This document shows, piece by piece, positions 24,025 to 34,439 of a DNA stretch of 64,000 bases. The DNA is from Staphylococcus epidermidis. Lineage in GTDB: Bacteria; Bacillota; Bacilli; Staphylococcales; Staphylococcaceae. Both the position numbers and the translations under genes were made by a program. Within the stretch, counting starts at the first letter, position 1, and every line of letters begins with the position of its first letter. The notes beneath the pieces were generated by a model. It did no database searches, was not told the DNA's origin, and saw only the letters and a program-made list of their open reading frames with translations. The DNA lies in NCBI RefSeq assembly GCF_006742205.1, contig NZ_AP019721.1, forward strand, positions 1,178,001 to 1,242,000, given 5' to 3'.

Positions 24025-24693
24025 ATGCACGAACAAAGTAAGATATACCAAAATATTAAAGATGGTAAATTAGATACCGCTTTGAAAGACTTGTTTGAAA
24101 ATATAGAAGAAAATCCGGCCATTGTTGAAAATTATATTAACGCAGGTATTGTATTATCAGATGTTGGAGAAATTGAAAAAGCAGAACGTTTTTTCCAAAA
24201 GGCATTAACTATTGAACCTGAAAATGGTGCTGTTTATTATAACTTGGCAAATATTTATTATAATGAAGAACGTTATAACGAAGCGATAAAGCTATATCAA
24301 ACTGCACTACAATATGAAGTAGCGAAAAAAGATTGTAATTATATGATTGGTATGTCGTTTAATCAACTAGGTGCTTTTAAAGAAGCTTTACCATTTTTAA
24401 TGACTGCAGCTGAAATGGACGATGATAGAGATTTAGAAGTACAGTTTCAATATGGGTTAGTACTATGCCAACTCGAAATGTTTGATGAAGCTATTAAACA
24501 ATTAAATAAGGTTCTTTCTATCGATTCACAGCACGTAGATGGTATATATAATCTTGGTTTAGCAACATATATGAAAAATGAAAATTTAGATGAAGCAATT
24601 GCATATTTTGAACAAGCAATATCAATTGATGAAAAACATTTACTTAGTCAACATGCATTAAAGACATTCAAAACAATGAAAGAGGAGGAATAA
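24025..24693 (+). CDS. Tetratricopeptide repeat protein
   Basis: A 222-residue soluble protein made almost entirely of TPR helices. Repeats are visible in the pattern ENYINAGIVLSDVGEIEKAE, GAVYYNLANIYYNEERYNEA, VQFQYGLVLCQLEMFDEAI and DGIYNLGLATYMKNENLDEA. It has no catalytic motif and is expected to be a scaffold for protein contacts. It corresponds to the conserved Firmicute TPR gene between mnmA and recD2 (YrrB-like in Bacillus). recD2 starts one base after its stop, so they share an operon. The partner is unknown. Confidence 0.88.
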   Translation: MHEQSKIYQNIKDGKLDTALKDLFENIEENPAIVENYINAGIVLSDVGEIEKAERFFQKALTIEPENGAVYYNLANIYYNEERYNEAIKLYQTALQYEVAKKDCNYMIGMSFNQLGAFKEALPFLMTAAEMDDDRDLEVQFQYGLVLCQLEMFDEAIKQLNKVLSIDSQHVDGIYNLGLATYMKNENLDEAIAYFEQAISIDEKHLLSQHALKTFKTMKEEE

Positions 24694-24694
24694 T

Positions 24695-27127
24695 ATGTCT
24701 GACCCTACACTTTTTGATTATTCAATGATCAAAGGTACAGTTGATGCTATTTTATTTCAAAATACGGATAATTTTTATACTGTTCTAAAAGTAGATACTA
24801 TAGAATCAAATGAAAAATTTGATAGTATGCCAACTGTGGTAGGGTTTCTTCCCAATGTAGTTGAAGGCGATGTTTATACTTTTAAAGGGCAAGTCGTACA
24901 ACATCCACGTTATGGTAAGCAATTAAAGGCTGAAACATTTGAAAAAGAATTACCTCAAACTAAAGAAGCCATTATTAGTTACTTATCAAGTGATTTATTT
25001 AAAGGCATCGGTAAAAAAACGGCTCAAAACATTGTAAATACACTAGGTGAAAATGCTATAAATGATATTTTAACTCGTCCAGAAATCTTAGAAAGTGTAC
25101 CTAGTTTACCAAAGAAGAAACAAAAGCAAATTGCTGATCAGATTAATGCAAACCAAGAATCTGAGAAAATTATGATACGTTTACACGACCTAGGGTTTGG
25201 TCCGAAATTATCAATGGCTATATATCAGTTCTATATGGGTGATACTTTAAATGTCTTAGATAAAAATCCTTACCAATTAGTATATGACATTAAAGGTATT
25301 GGTTTTAATAAGGCTGACCAACTTGCTCGAAATGTCGGTATTGAGCCACATTCACCTGAAAGATTAAAAGCAGCATTATTATTTACGTTAGAAGAAGAAT
25401 GTATCAAACAAGGACATACATATCTACCTCGTACAATTGTTATAGAAACAACACAAAATTTACTCAATGAAGATATTGAGAAACCAATTGAAACAGAGCA
25501 ATTACTAGAAATCATTGACGTTTTATCAGAAGAGAAAAAATTAATATCTGAAGCTGATCAGGTATCAATTCCAAGTTTATACTATTCAGAATTGAAAAGT
25601 GTGCAAAACTTATACCGAATTAAAACAAACACATCTAAATTAAAAGAAATAGAACAGTCTGATTTACAAATACATATTGGTGATATTGAGTCACAAAATG
25701 AGGTTAATTACTCTGCCTCTCAAAAAGAAGCGCTTGAAACAGCAATAAATTCTAAAATTATGCTTTTAACTGGTGGTCCGGGTACCGGTAAAACCACAGT
25801 CATTAAAGGTATAGTTGAATTATATGCAGAAATACATGGGCTCTCGCTCGATTATGATGATTACAATGAAGATGATTATCCAGTAGTGTTAGCTGCACCC
25901 ACTGGTCGTGCTTCTAAGCGCCTTCACGAATCGACAGGTTTAGAAGCAATGACAATTCATCGTTTAATCGGTTGGAACCAAGATACACAACCACAGGATA
26001 TTTTAGAAAATGAGATCAATGCAAGACTCATTATCATCGATGAAATGTCAATGGTAGATACTTGGTTGTTCCATCAATTTTTAAGCGCTGTGCCTTTAGA
26101 AGCACAAATTGTATTTGTCGGAGATGAAGATCAGTTACCATCAGTAGGTCCAGGACAGGTATTTAAAGACCTTATTGATTCTGAAATAATACCGCGTGTT
26201 AATCTTACCGAAGTATATCGTCAGCAAGATGGTTCCAGTATTATTGACTTAGCTCACCGTATGAAATTAAATGAACCTATCGATATTACTAAACGTTATC
26301 ATGATCGTAGTTTTATTCGTTGTGGTACGAATCAAATTCCAGACGTTGTTGATAAAGTAGTTAAAAGCGCTGTAGCTAAAGGCTATGATATGAGTGATAT
26401 ACAAGTTTTGGCTCCTATGTATAAAGGTAACGCTGGTATTAAGAGACTTAACCAAGTTCTACAATCTATTCTTAATCCGAAGCAACAAGATGATCGTGAA
26501 ATAGAATTTGGTGAAGCTGTGTTTAGAAAAGGGGATAAAGTACTTCAGTTAGTTAATCGACCTAATGATAATATATTTAATGGGGATATAGGTATAATAG
26601 TAGGTATATTTTGGGCCAAAGAAAATGCTCTAAATAAGGATGTGTTAGTTGTAGATTTTGAAGGTAATGAAATTACATTTACTAAACAAGATTTAATGGA
26701 ACTAACACATGCATATTGTACATCTATCCATAAATCACAAGGTTCAGAATTTCCTATTGTAATTATGCCTATTGTTAGACAATATTATAGGATGTTACAA
26801 CGTCCCATTCTTTATACAGGATTAACTAGAGCTAAACAATCACTTGTTTTGCTTGGTGAACAAGAAGCATTTGATATAGGTTTAAAAACAAATGGACAAA
26901 TACGATTAACGCAATTAAATGATTTGTTAAAATCGTATTTTGGACAAAACAAAGATAATTTAACTACAAATAAACAAACGATTAACGAACAAAAAGAAAA
27001 TAACAATCATCTGGATTTGAAAAATGAAAAAGAAAATGATATCCAATTAAACGAGTCGACAATTTTCCAAATCGATCCAATGATTAATATGGGGGAAATG
27101 ACGCCATATGACTTCGTTGAACGTTGA
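24695..27127 (+). CDS. recD2: 5'-3' DNA helicase RecD2
   Basis: A superfamily 1B helicase of the RecBC-independent RecD2 type, involved in genome maintenance. It has 810 residues. A long N-terminal region carries an OB-like fold (about 10-90) and helix-hairpin-helix segments (LFKGIGKKTAQNIV, DIKGIGFNKADQLA). Walker A is LLTGGPGTGKTTVIKG near residue 360 and Walker B IIIDEMSMVDT near 450. The C-terminal motifs include FRKGDKVLQLVNRPNDN and YCTSIHKSQGSEFP. The low-complexity N/K/E tail (about 750-800) resembles a flexible linker. Its stop codon lies inside the -35 box of the alaS promoter. Confidence 0.95.
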   Translation: MSDPTLFDYSMIKGTVDAILFQNTDNFYTVLKVDTIESNEKFDSMPTVVGFLPNVVEGDVYTFKGQVVQHPRYGKQLKAETFEKELPQTKEAIISYLSSDLFKGIGKKTAQNIVNTLGENAINDILTRPEILESVPSLPKKKQKQIADQINANQESEKIMIRLHDLGFGPKLSMAIYQFYMGDTLNVLDKNPYQLVYDIKGIGFNKADQLARNVGIEPHSPERLKAALLFTLEEECIKQGHTYLPRTIVIETTQNLLNEDIEKPIETEQLLEIIDVLSEEKKLISEADQVSIPSLYYSELKSVQNLYRIKTNTSKLKEIEQSDLQIHIGDIESQNEVNYSASQKEALETAINSKIMLLTGGPGTGKTTVIKGIVELYAEIHGLSLDYDDYNEDDYPVVLAAPTGRASKRLHESTGLEAMTIHRLIGWNQDTQPQDILENEINARLIIIDEMSMVDTWLFHQFLSAVPLEAQIVFVGDEDQLPSVGPGQVFKDLIDSEIIPRVNLTEVYRQQDGSSIIDLAHRMKLNEPIDITKRYHDRSFIRCGTNQIPDVVDKVVKSAVAKGYDMSDIQVLAPMYKGNAGIKRLNQVLQSILNPKQQDDREIEFGEAVFRKGDKVLQLVNRPNDNIFNGDIGIIVGIFWAKENALNKDVLVVDFEGNEITFTKQDLMELTHAYCTSIHKSQGSEFPIVIMPIVRQYYRMLQRPILYTGLTRAKQSLVLLGEQEAFDIGLKTNGQIRLTQLNDLLKSYFGQNKDNLTTNKQTINEQKENNNHLDLKNEKENDIQLNESTIFQIDPMINMGEMTPYDFVER

Positions 27128-27152
27128 CAAATCAATAAAAAGAAAATAAAAT
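27124..27152 (+). promoter_or_regulatory. Promoter of alaS
   Basis: Consensus TTGACA (27124-27129), 17 bases, TAAAAT (27147-27152). The -35 box contains the recD2 stop codon TGA. Transcription should begin near 27159, just before T-box stem I. Confidence 0.82.
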
Positions 27153-27158
27153 GAAATT

Positions 27159-27385
27159 AAGTAAGTATAGAGACGAGTAAATAACTTTTGAATTATAGAG
27201 ATGTACTGGTTGGTGAAAAGTACAAACAAAATTATTGAATGCTACTCTATATTAGTTAAATAAAGTATACAAAGTGATAAGAAATAGTAGACAAACAAAA
27301 TTCAAGTATGTAAATAGGTCACAATTCTTATAACTAGGGTGGTACCGCGATAACGTTCGTCCCTTTGTGGATGAACGTTTTTATA
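27159..27385 (+). promoter_or_regulatory. Alanine T-box riboswitch (alaS leader)
   Basis: A complete tRNA-sensing leader. Stem I is closed by TATAGAG (27166-27172) and CTCTATA (27245-27251). It contains an AGTA motif (GAGTAAA), AGAGATGTACT with a GGTTGGTG distal loop, and the specifier triplet GCT at 27241-27243, an alanine codon. The canonical T-box AGGGTGGTACCGCGA is at 27336-27350. The terminator ACGTTCGTCC / GGATGAACGT with TTTTT is at 27353-27382. Uncharged tRNA-Ala should stabilise the antiterminator and raise AlaS synthesis. Confidence 0.94.
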
Positions 27386-27455
27386 TTCTTGAATAATACT
27401 CAACTATGACTATCTAACTGCGATAACAAAAACGTATGAAGGAGAGTTTTTATTT

Positions 27456-30086
27456 ATGAAAAAAATGAAAGCTAGTGAAATTAGGCAAAAATATTTGAAT
27501 TTCTTTGTAGAAAAAGGACATATGATTGAACCGTCTGCACCACTTGTACCTATCGATGATGATTCATTATTGTGGATCAATTCTGGTGTAGCTACCTTGA
27601 AAAAATACTTTGACGGACGCGAAACTCCTAAAAAACCAAGAATTGTCAATTCTCAAAAAGCTATACGAACAAACGATATAGAAAACGTCGGTTTTACTGC
27701 TCGCCATCATACTTTTTTTGAGATGCTAGGTAATTTTTCAATCGGTGACTACTTTAAACATGAAGCGATTGAATTTGCTTGGGAATTTCTAACAAGTGAT
27801 AAATGGATGGGCATGGAACCTGAGAAGCTATATGTGACTATTCATCCTGAAGATACTGAAGCTTTTAGAATTTGGCATGAAGACATTGGTTTAGAGGAAA
27901 GTCGCATCATTCGAATAGAAGGCAATTTTTGGGATATCGGGGAAGGACCATCTGGACCAAATACAGAAATTTTCTATGATCGTGGATCGGCTTATGGAAA
28001 AGATGATCCTGCTGAAGAAATGTATCCTGGTGGTGAAAATGAAAGATATTTAGAAGTTTGGAATCTAGTGTTTAGTGAGTTTAATCACAATAAAGACAAT
28101 ACTTACACACCACTACCAAATAAAAATATTGATACTGGCATGGGATTAGAACGTATGACGTCTATCTCACAAAATGTAAGAACAAATTATGAAACAGACT
28201 TATTTATGCCTATAATTAAGGAAGTAGAACATGTTTCAGGAAAAAAATATTTAATTGATGATGCACAAGATGTTGCATTTAAAGTTATCGCAGACCACAT
28301 TAGAACGATTTCTTTCGCAATTGCTGATGGCGCATTACCAGCTAATGAGGGTAGAGGATATGTATTAAGAAGATTATTACGCAGAGCAGTTCGCTTTAGC
28401 CAATCATTAGGAATTAATGAACCATTTATGTATAAACTTGTTGATATAGTCGCTGATATCATGGAACCATATTATCCAAATGTCAAAGACAAATCCAACT
28501 TTATTAAACGTGTCATTAAATCAGAGGAAGAACGCTTCCATGAAACGCTTGAGGAAGGTCTTACGATTTTAAATGAACTGATAAAAGAAGCGAAGAATAG
28601 TGATCAGGTTATTAAAGGTCATGATGCTTTTAAGTTATATGATACTTATGGATTCCCAATAGAATTAACTGAAGAATTAGCAACTCAAGAAAATTTGTCT
28701 GTTGATATGCCTACTTTTGAACAGGAAATGCAACAACAGAGAGATCGAGCTAGACAAGCTCGACAGAATTCTCAATCAATGCAAGTTCAAAGTGAAGTAC
28801 TAAAAAATATTCAAGATGAAAGTCAATTTGTTGGCTATGAAACTACGGACTATCAATCATTAATAACTCATATCATATACAATGGTGAAGAAGTTAAACA
28901 TGTTGAAGCAGGAGAAACAATTTACTTTATTTTAAGAGAAACGCCTTTCTATGCAGTAAGTGGTGGACAGGTCGCAGATAAGGGAACAGTTGGTAATGAG
29001 AGCTTTGAAATAAATGTAACTGACGTAACTAAAGCGCCTAATGGCCAAAACTTACACAAAGGTATTGTGCAATTTGGTGAAGCAACACAGAACGCGAAAG
29101 TAGAAGCACGTGTTAACAAAGAGGATAGACGACTTATTCAAAAAAATCATAGTGCTACACATTTATTACATGCTGCATTAAAAGAAGTATTAGGAGATCA
29201 TGTTAATCAGGCTGGTTCGTTAGTAGAACCTGAAAGACTACGTTTTGATTTCTCACATTTTGGTCCTATGACACAAGAAGAAATTAATTTAGTAGAACGT
29301 AGAGTAAATGAAGAAATTTGGAGAGCTATCGACGTCCGTATTCAAGAAATGAGTATTGAAGAAGCCAAATCAATAGGCGCTATGGCTTTATTTGGTGAAA
29401 AATATGGAGATATTGTTCGCGTTGTCAATATGGCACCATTTTCAATAGAATTGTGCGGTGGAATACATGTGAATAATACTGCGGAAATTGGTCTCTTTAA
29501 GATTGTGAGTGAATCTGGAACAGGTGCCGGTGTTAGAAGAATTGAAGCTTTAACAGGTAAAGGTGCATTCTTACATCTTGAAGAAATTGAAACACAGTTT
29601 AATAATATTAAAAATCATTTAAAAGTTAAATCCGATAACCAAGTAGTTGAAAAAGTTAAACAACTTCAAGAAGAAGAAAAAGGACTGCTTAAACAATTAG
29701 AACAACGCAACAAAGAAATAACATCACTAAAGATGGGGAACATTGAAGAACAGGTTGAGTTGATTAATAATTTGAAAGTTTTAGCAACAGAAGTAGAAAT
29801 TCCAAATCCAAAAGCGATACGTTCAACTATGGATGACTTTAAATCTAAACTTCAAGATACTATTATAGTGTTAGTCGGACAAGTTGATGGAAAGGTTTCT
29901 GTAATTGCTACAGTACCAAAATCACTTACAAATCAAGTAAAAGCTGGAGATCTTATCAAAAACATGACACCAATTATTGGTGGAAAAGGTGGAGGTCGTC
30001 CTGATATGGCTCAAGGTGGCGGAACTCAACCTGAAAAAATAACAGAAGCATTACGCTTTATTAAAGATTACATTAAAAATCTATAA
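27456..30086 (+). CDS. alaS: Alanyl-tRNA synthetase
   Basis: A class II synthetase with editing, 876 residues. The catalytic core is N-terminal (begins [35 protein letters not shown] is motif 2 region; GMGLERM near 230 belongs to motif 3). The editing domain carries the zinc motif HSATHLLH near residue 565 and LCGGIH near 665. A coiled coil (about 720-770) and the C-Ala domain with [15 protein letters not shown] complete it. It starts at the ATG after GGAGAG, behind the alanine T-box. It matches S. aureus AlaS closely with scattered substitutions, which argues for a non-aureus staphylococcus. Confidence 0.98.
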   Translation: MKKMKASEIRQKYLNFFVEKGHMIEPSAPLVPIDDDSLLWINSGVATLKKYFDGRETPKKPRIVNSQKAIRTNDIENVGFTARHHTFFEMLGNFSIGDYFKHEAIEFAWEFLTSDKWMGMEPEKLYVTIHPEDTEAFRIWHEDIGLEESRIIRIEGNFWDIGEGPSGPNTEIFYDRGSAYGKDDPAEEMYPGGENERYLEVWNLVFSEFNHNKDNTYTPLPNKNIDTGMGLERMTSISQNVRTNYETDLFMPIIKEVEHVSGKKYLIDDAQDVAFKVIADHIRTISFAIADGALPANEGRGYVLRRLLRRAVRFSQSLGINEPFMYKLVDIVADIMEPYYPNVKDKSNFIKRVIKSEEERFHETLEEGLTILNELIKEAKNSDQVIKGHDAFKLYDTYGFPIELTEELATQENLSVDMPTFEQEMQQQRDRARQARQNSQSMQVQSEVLKNIQDESQFVGYETTDYQSLITHIIYNGEEVKHVEAGETIYFILRETPFYAVSGGQVADKGTVGNESFEINVTDVTKAPNGQNLHKGIVQFGEATQNAKVEARVNKEDRRLIQKNHSATHLLHAALKEVLGDHVNQAGSLVEPERLRFDFSHFGPMTQEEINLVERRVNEEIWRAIDVRIQEMSIEEAKSIGAMALFGEKYGDIVRVVNMAPFSIELCGGIHVNNTAEIGLFKIVSESGTGAGVRRIEALTGKGAFLHLEEIETQFNNIKNHLKVKSDNQVVEKVKQLQEEEKGLLKQLEQRNKEITSLKMGNIEEQVELINNLKVLATEVEIPNPKAIRSTMDDFKSKLQDTIIVLVGQVDGKVSVIATVPKSLTNQVKAGDLIKNMTPIIGGKGGGRPDMAQGGGTQPEKITEALRFIKDYIKNL

Positions 30087-30149
30087 CTCCAATGAATAAT
30101 GGTGTAGAATTAAAGTGAGTCAGAATACGCTTATTAAGGAGTGTCGTAT

Positions 30150-30410
30150 ATGGAAAATTTTGATAAAACAATGAAATTTAGTTATGAAGAAATTCCAAAG
30201 GAAGATGTCAAATCAGTTCTTCAGAATGTCCATCGTACATTAGAAGAACGTGGATATAATGCAGTTAATCAAATAGTGGGTTACTTATTATCTGGAGATC
30301 CTGCATATATTCCACGTCAAAATGAAGCAAGAAACCAAATACGTCATATAGACCGTGATGTAATTATGGAAGAACTCGTTTCAAACTATTTAAAAGAGTC
30401 TAAGAATTAA
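30150..30410 (+). CDS. ireB: IreB family regulatory phosphoprotein (DUF965)
   Basis: An 86-residue protein (YrzL in Bacillus) containing [20 protein letters not shown] and the conserved [13 protein letters not shown]. In Enterococcus IreB is a substrate of the PASTA kinase IreK and dampens cephalosporin resistance; the role in staphylococci is inferred. The start at ATG 30150 follows TAAGGAG; an in-frame GTG nine bases earlier overlaps that site and is not used. ruvX begins one base after the stop. The alaS-ireB-ruvX-DUF1292 order is widely conserved. Confidence 0.92.
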   Translation: MENFDKTMKFSYEEIPKEDVKSVLQNVHRTLEERGYNAVNQIVGYLLSGDPAYIPRQNEARNQIRHIDRDVIMEELVSNYLKESKN

Positions 30411-30411
30411 T

Positions 30412-30840
30412 ATGCTAAAGCATAAAATTTTAGGACTAGATGTTGGAAGTAAAACTGTTGGCATTGCTATAAGTGACCTTATGGGTTGGACTGCTCAAGG
30501 GTTAGACACACTCCGTATCAACGAAGAACAAGATGATTTAGGAATTGATCAACTCGTGAAGATTATTAAAGATAATCAAGTTGGAACTGTTGTTATTGGC
30601 TTGCCCAAGAATATGAACAATTCAATAGGTTTTCGGGGAGAGGCTTCAATAAAATATAAAGAAAAGTTACAAGAGTCTATCCCTTCTATTGATATTGTTA
30701 TGTGGGACGAACGTTTAAGTACAATGGCTGCTGAAAGATCTTTACTTGAAGCAGATGTTTCAAGACAAAAAAGAAAAAAGGTAATAGATAAAATGGCAGC
30801 TGTATTTATTTTACAAGGCTATTTAGATTCTATTCAATAA
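30412..30840 (+). CDS. ruvX: Pre-16S rRNA nuclease / RuvX (YqgF) family
   Basis: A 142-residue RNase H-fold protein. The acidic active-site motifs [14 protein letters not shown] (near residue 6), [12 protein letters not shown] (about 65) and [12 protein letters not shown] (about 100) are intact. Homologues are reported to trim the 5' end of 16S rRNA and were first described as Holliday-junction resolvase-like, so the product name is still used both ways. It lies between ireB and the DUF1292 gene with no gap, as in most Firmicutes (YrrK). Confidence 0.93.
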   Translation: MLKHKILGLDVGSKTVGIAISDLMGWTAQGLDTLRINEEQDDLGIDQLVKIIKDNQVGTVVIGLPKNMNNSIGFRGEASIKYKEKLQESIPSIDIVMWDERLSTMAAERSLLEADVSRQKRKKVIDKMAAVFILQGYLDSIQ

Positions 30841-30854
30841 AGGAGAAATTAAAA

Positions 30855-31163
30855 ATGACAGAACATAATCACGATGCTGAGTTAACAATAAATAATGAAG
30901 AGGAATTACTTACGTTATATGATGAAAACGGAAATGAAGTTTTATACCGTAAAATGTTAGAATTTTATCATCCAGAATTCAAAAAAGAATATGTCGTTCT
31001 TGCAGAAGAAGGTGCACAATCAGATGACGAAGATATGATTGAACTTGTACCAATGATAAATGAACCTGATGAGTCTGGTGATGGTGGGAAATTAGTCCCT
31101 ATTGAAACAGATGAAGAATGGGATATGATTGAAGAAGTTGTAAATACTGAGATTAACGAATAA
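30855..31163 (+). CDS. DUF1292 protein (YrzB family)
   Basis: A strongly acidic 102-residue protein with the family pattern [17 protein letters not shown]...[16 protein letters not shown] and a C-terminal acidic stretch ending [16 protein letters not shown]. It is conserved next to ruvX across Firmicutes, but its function is unknown. It ends the alaS operon; a terminator lies 129 bases downstream. In Bacillus a lytic transglycosylase gene (mltG) follows; here that gene is absent and a 428-base gap stands instead. Confidence 0.9.
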   Translation: MTEHNHDAELTINNEEELLTLYDENGNEVLYRKMLEFYHPEFKKEYVVLAEEGAQSDDEDMIELVPMINEPDESGDGGKLVPIETDEEWDMIEEVVNTEINE

Positions 31164-31291
31164 TCTTTAAAAGATGTTGTATGAGAAGTGTAATTGAGAT
31201 TCTAGGTCTCTTACATCAAGGAATTATATTGAGAGGGAAAGTTTAATATTATTAAATTTTCAACTTAGTTACCATCTTAAATTACTTTCAA

Positions 31292-31327
31292 AATGCCTGA
31301 GACAATCAATGCTGTCCCAGGCATTTT
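31292..31327 (+). terminator. Intrinsic terminator after the DUF1292 gene
   Basis: AATGCCTGAGACA...TGTCCCAGGCATT followed by TTAAT. It carries the same CCTGGGACA-type arms as the terminators at 3011 and 17979. Confidence 0.85.
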
Positions 31328-31415
31328 AATATTAGAATTATTTAAATTTACCCTACTAATAATAATGCTTGGAGACATATTCGTATAATTGCCTCTTATA
31401 AAAATCTTTGAATTA

Positions 31416-31424
31416 TGGTAAAAT
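31416..31424 (+). promoter_or_regulatory. Extended -10 promoter of the trmR operon
   Basis: TGGTAAAAT (TGn plus TAAAAT), embedded in TTATGGTAAAATG, the same 13 bases as before rel. CTTATA about 18 bases upstream is a poor -35. Confidence 0.55.
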
Positions 31425-31591
31425 GTCTAAAGTTAATTTCTATGAATACTCATATTTACTTCTAATATAAAAGTATAGAAGAATTACTATTATAATCAGT
31501 CATTTTCATTGATTAACTATCAACATAATCAATACATGGGCTGATTTATTTTGTTTTTGTAATTGTTAATGATAAAGGAAGTTTTAATGAT

Positions 31592-32227
31592 ATGGATTCA
31601 AATCAAAAATATTTAGCACAATTACATCAATCAATTGATACTGAAATCGAAGAACTTAGAGTTTATGCTGAAGAAAATCAAGTTCCTATTGTAGATAAAT
31701 TAACACTTGATTTGATAAGACAACTCATTCGAATGAATAGAACTAAAAATATTTTAGAAATTGGTACAGCCATTGGTTATAGTTCAATGCAATTCGCTAA
31801 TATTTCGAAAGATATAAATGTAACAACAATTGAACGAAATGAAGACATGATTCATCTTGCAAAAAAGTTCATAAAAAAGTATCGATACCAGAATCAAATC
31901 CGTTTAATTGAATACGATGCTTTGAATGCATTTGAACAAGTCAATGACAAACAATATGATATGATATTTATCGACGCAGCTAAAGCACAATCAATGAAAT
32001 TTTTCCAACTATATACACCGTTATTAAAAAAAGGTGGAATTGTGGTTACTGATAATGTTTTATATCATGGATTTGTTTCAAATATAGACGTTGTTCGTTC
32101 GAGAAATGTGAAACAAATGGTTAAGAAAGTGCAACAGTACAATGAATGGTTGATGGAGCAATCTCAATTTACAACAAACTTTATAAATATGGATGATGGA
32201 TTAGCAATATCTATAAAAGGAGAATGA
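31592..32227 (+). CDS. trmR: tRNA 5-hydroxyuridine O-methyltransferase TrmR
   Basis: A 211-residue class I SAM methyltransferase with the glycine motif ILEIGTAIGYSSMQFA near residue 58 and the O-methyltransferase motif YDMIFIDAAKAQSMKFF near 125. Its Bacillus counterpart YrrM (TrmR) methylates 5-hydroxyuridine-34 to 5-methoxyuridine in several tRNAs. The next two genes encode the hydroxylation proteins that supply its substrate, which makes this assignment stronger than a generic catechol-type O-methyltransferase. Its stop overlaps the following start region (ATGA). The start follows AAAGGAAG. Confidence 0.88.
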   Translation: MDSNQKYLAQLHQSIDTEIEELRVYAEENQVPIVDKLTLDLIRQLIRMNRTKNILEIGTAIGYSSMQFANISKDINVTTIERNEDMIHLAKKFIKKYRYQNQIRLIEYDALNAFEQVNDKQYDMIFIDAAKAQSMKFFQLYTPLLKKGGIVVTDNVLYHGFVSNIDVVRSRNVKQMVKKVQQYNEWLMEQSQFTTNFINMDDGLAISIKGE

Positions 32228-32229
32228 CT

Positions 32230-33153
32230 ATGGTTGAATTATTAGTTACTCCTAAGTCAATAACTCATATGGAAACACTAATAGATAAAGGTGCAGACGC
32301 ATTTGTTATTGGTGAACAAAAATTTGGTTTAAGACTGCCGGGAGAATTTAATCGTGATGCTATGCAAGAAGCTGTAGCATTAGCCCATAAAAATAACAAA
32401 AAAGTATACGCTGCTGTGAATGGTATTTTCCATAATTACCACTTAGATGCCTTGGAAGACTATATTAACTTTTTACATGATATTCAAGTAGATCGCATTA
32501 TATTTGGTGATCCAGCTGTCGTTATGTATGTTAAACAACACGAGCATCCAATTCCATTAAATTGGGATGCTGAAACTCTTGTAACGAATTATTTTCAGTG
32601 TAATTACTGGGGGAAAAAAGGTGCAAATAGAGCAGTTTTAGCTCGAGAACTTAGTTTAGATGAAATAATTCATATTAAAGAGCATGCTGATGTAGAGATA
32701 GAAGTTCAAGTTCATGGTATGACTTGTATGTTTCAATCCAAAAGAATGCTATTAGGAAATTATTATACTTTCCAAGAGCGACAAATGAAGATAGAACGCC
32801 AACATGATCATGGAGACTTATTATTATATGATGAAGAAAGAGATAATAAATATCCAGTTTTTGAAGATTATAATGGTACTCACATCATGTCTCCAAATGA
32901 TATCTGTTTAATAGAAGAATTAGAGCCTTTTTTTGAGGCAGGAATAGATGCGTTTAAGATAGATGGTATTTTACAAAGTGAAGAATATATAAATGTAGTC
33001 ACAGAGCAATATCGAGAAGCTATAGATTTATTTAATGAAGATCCGGATGCATATGAAGATGAAAAATTCATGCTCGTTGATCCTATAGAAGAAATACAAC
33101 CTGAACATCGTCCATTCGACGAAGGTTTCTTGTATAAACAAACAGTATATTAA
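32230..33153 (+). CDS. trhP1: U32-family tRNA hydroxylation protein, subunit 1 (TrhP1/YrrN)
   Basis: A 307-residue member of the peptidase U32 family, which in practice modifies tRNA: Bacillus YrrN and YrrO are needed for prephenate-dependent 5-hydroxylation of U34. I prefer ATG 32230 (MVELLVTPKS), six bases after AGGAGA, over ATG 32224, which abuts that site. The U32 signature region reads EVQVHGMTCMFQSKRMLLGN. The Ser-Gly-Arg-Cys and the downstream cysteine cluster of its partner are missing, so this is the degenerate member of a pair. It is cotranscribed with trmR and trhP2. Confidence 0.88.
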   Translation: MVELLVTPKSITHMETLIDKGADAFVIGEQKFGLRLPGEFNRDAMQEAVALAHKNNKKVYAAVNGIFHNYHLDALEDYINFLHDIQVDRIIFGDPAVVMYVKQHEHPIPLNWDAETLVTNYFQCNYWGKKGANRAVLARELSLDEIIHIKEHADVEIEVQVHGMTCMFQSKRMLLGNYYTFQERQMKIERQHDHGDLLLYDEERDNKYPVFEDYNGTHIMSPNDICLIEELEPFFEAGIDAFKIDGILQSEEYINVVTEQYREAIDLFNEDPDAYEDEKFMLVDPIEEIQPEHRPFDEGFLYKQTVY

Positions 33154-33170
33154 GGAGGCTTATCATTAAA

Positions 33171-34439
33171 ATGAAAACTTTAGAAGAAGTTAAATCCAAA
33201 ACCCAAAAGATAATGAAAAAGCCTGAACTACTTGCACCAGCTGGTAACTTAGAGAAACTTAAGATTGCTGTTCATTATGGTGCAGATGCAGTGTTTTTAG
33301 GTGGCCAAGAATATGGATTACGTTCTAATGCTGATAATTTTACTATGGAAGAAATTGCTGAAGGTGTAGACTTTGCTAATCGTTATGGCGCTAAAATTTA
33401 TGTTACAACGAATATTATTGCACATGATGAAAATATGGAGGGACTAGAAGAGTACTTACAAAACCTTGAATCTACAGGTGCTACTGGTATCATAGTAGCG
33501 GATCCTCTTATCATAGAAACTTGTAAAAAAGTTGCGCCCAGATTAGAAATTCATTTATCAACACAACAATCACTTTCAAATTATAAAGCTGTTGAATTTT
33601 GGAAACAAGAAGGATTAGACCGTGTTGTACTTGCACGTGAAACTGGTGCAATGGAAATGAGTGAAATGAAAGAAAAAGTTGATATTGAAATAGAAGCGTT
33701 TATACATGGCGCAATGTGTATCGCATATTCTGGTCGTTGTACTTTAAGTAATCATATGACAGCTCGAGATTCTAATCGAGGTGGTTGTTGTCAGAGTTGT
33801 CGTTGGGACTATGATTTACTTGAAGTTGATAGTGATGGAGAATTAGATTTATATTACGACAATAGTGATGTTACTCCTTTTGCAATGAGTCCTAAAGATT
33901 TAAAATTAATAGAATCTATACCTCAAATGATGGAATTAGGCATCGATTCGTTAAAAATTGAGGGACGAATGAAATCTATACATTATATTGCCACAGTTGT
34001 TTCTGTATATCGTAAAGTCATTGATGCATATGCCGAGGACCCCGAAAACTTTAAAATAAAAACGGAATGGTTAATGGAATTAAATAAATGTGCCAATCGT
34101 GACACAGCACCAGCTTTCTTTCAAGGTACACCTGGTTATGAAGAGCAAATGTTTGGTGAAGAACAGTCTAAAAAATCATCTTATGATTTTTGTGGCCTCG
34201 TGCTAGATTATGACCATGAAACACAATTAGCAACAATACAGCAGAGAAATCATTTTAAACCAGGACAAGAAATTGAGTTCTTTGGTCCAGAAATTGATAG
34301 TTTTAAACAAGTTGTTGAAGCGATTTACGACGAAGAAGGTAATTCTTTAGATGCAGCACGTCATCCATTACAAATTGTACAAATTAAAGTAGATAAGCCT
34401 ATTTATTCTAACAACATGATGAGAAAGGAAATTGGCTAA
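33171..34439 (+). CDS. trhP2: U32-family tRNA hydroxylation protein, subunit 2 (TrhP2/YrrO)
   Basis: A 422-residue U32-family protein with the full signature [20 protein letters not shown] near residue 175 and a cysteine cluster [12 protein letters not shown] just after, the probable metal or Fe-S ligands in this family. A C-terminal U32_C-like domain follows (about 340-422). With TrhP1 it should hydroxylate U34 using prephenate as a co-factor source, and TrmR then methylates the product. A strong AAGGAGG ribosome site precedes it. The udk start overlaps its stop by one base. Confidence 0.9.
   Translation: MKTLEEVKSKTQKIMKKPELLAPAGNLEKLKIAVHYGADAVFLGGQEYGLRSNADNFTMEEIAEGVDFANRYGAKIYVTTNIIAHDENMEGLEEYLQNLESTGATGIIVADPLIIETCKKVAPRLEIHLSTQQSLSNYKAVEFWKQEGLDRVVLARETGAMEMSEMKEKVDIEIEAFIHGAMCIAYSGRCTLSNHMTARDSNRGGCCQSCRWDYDLLEVDSDGELDLYYDNSDVTPFAMSPKDLKLIESIPQMMELGIDSLKIEGRMKSIHYIATVVSVYRKVIDAYAEDPENFKIKTEWLMELNKCANRDTAPAFFQGTPGYEEQMFGEEQSKKSSYDFCGLVLDYDHETQLATIQQRNHFKPGQEIEFFGPEIDSFKQVVEAIYDEEGNSLDAARHPLQIVQIKVDKPIYSNNMMRKEIG

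Larger units (their letters stand above)
31164..31591 (+). other. Intergenic region before trmR
   Basis: 428 bases without a gene. It holds a terminator (31292-31327), an extended -10 promoter (31416-31424) and a roughly 160-base leader to trmR. The leader has a weak inverted repeat, AATCAG near 31496 with CTGATT near 31541. Nothing coding is seen. In Bacillus mltG occupies this position. Confidence 0.55.
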
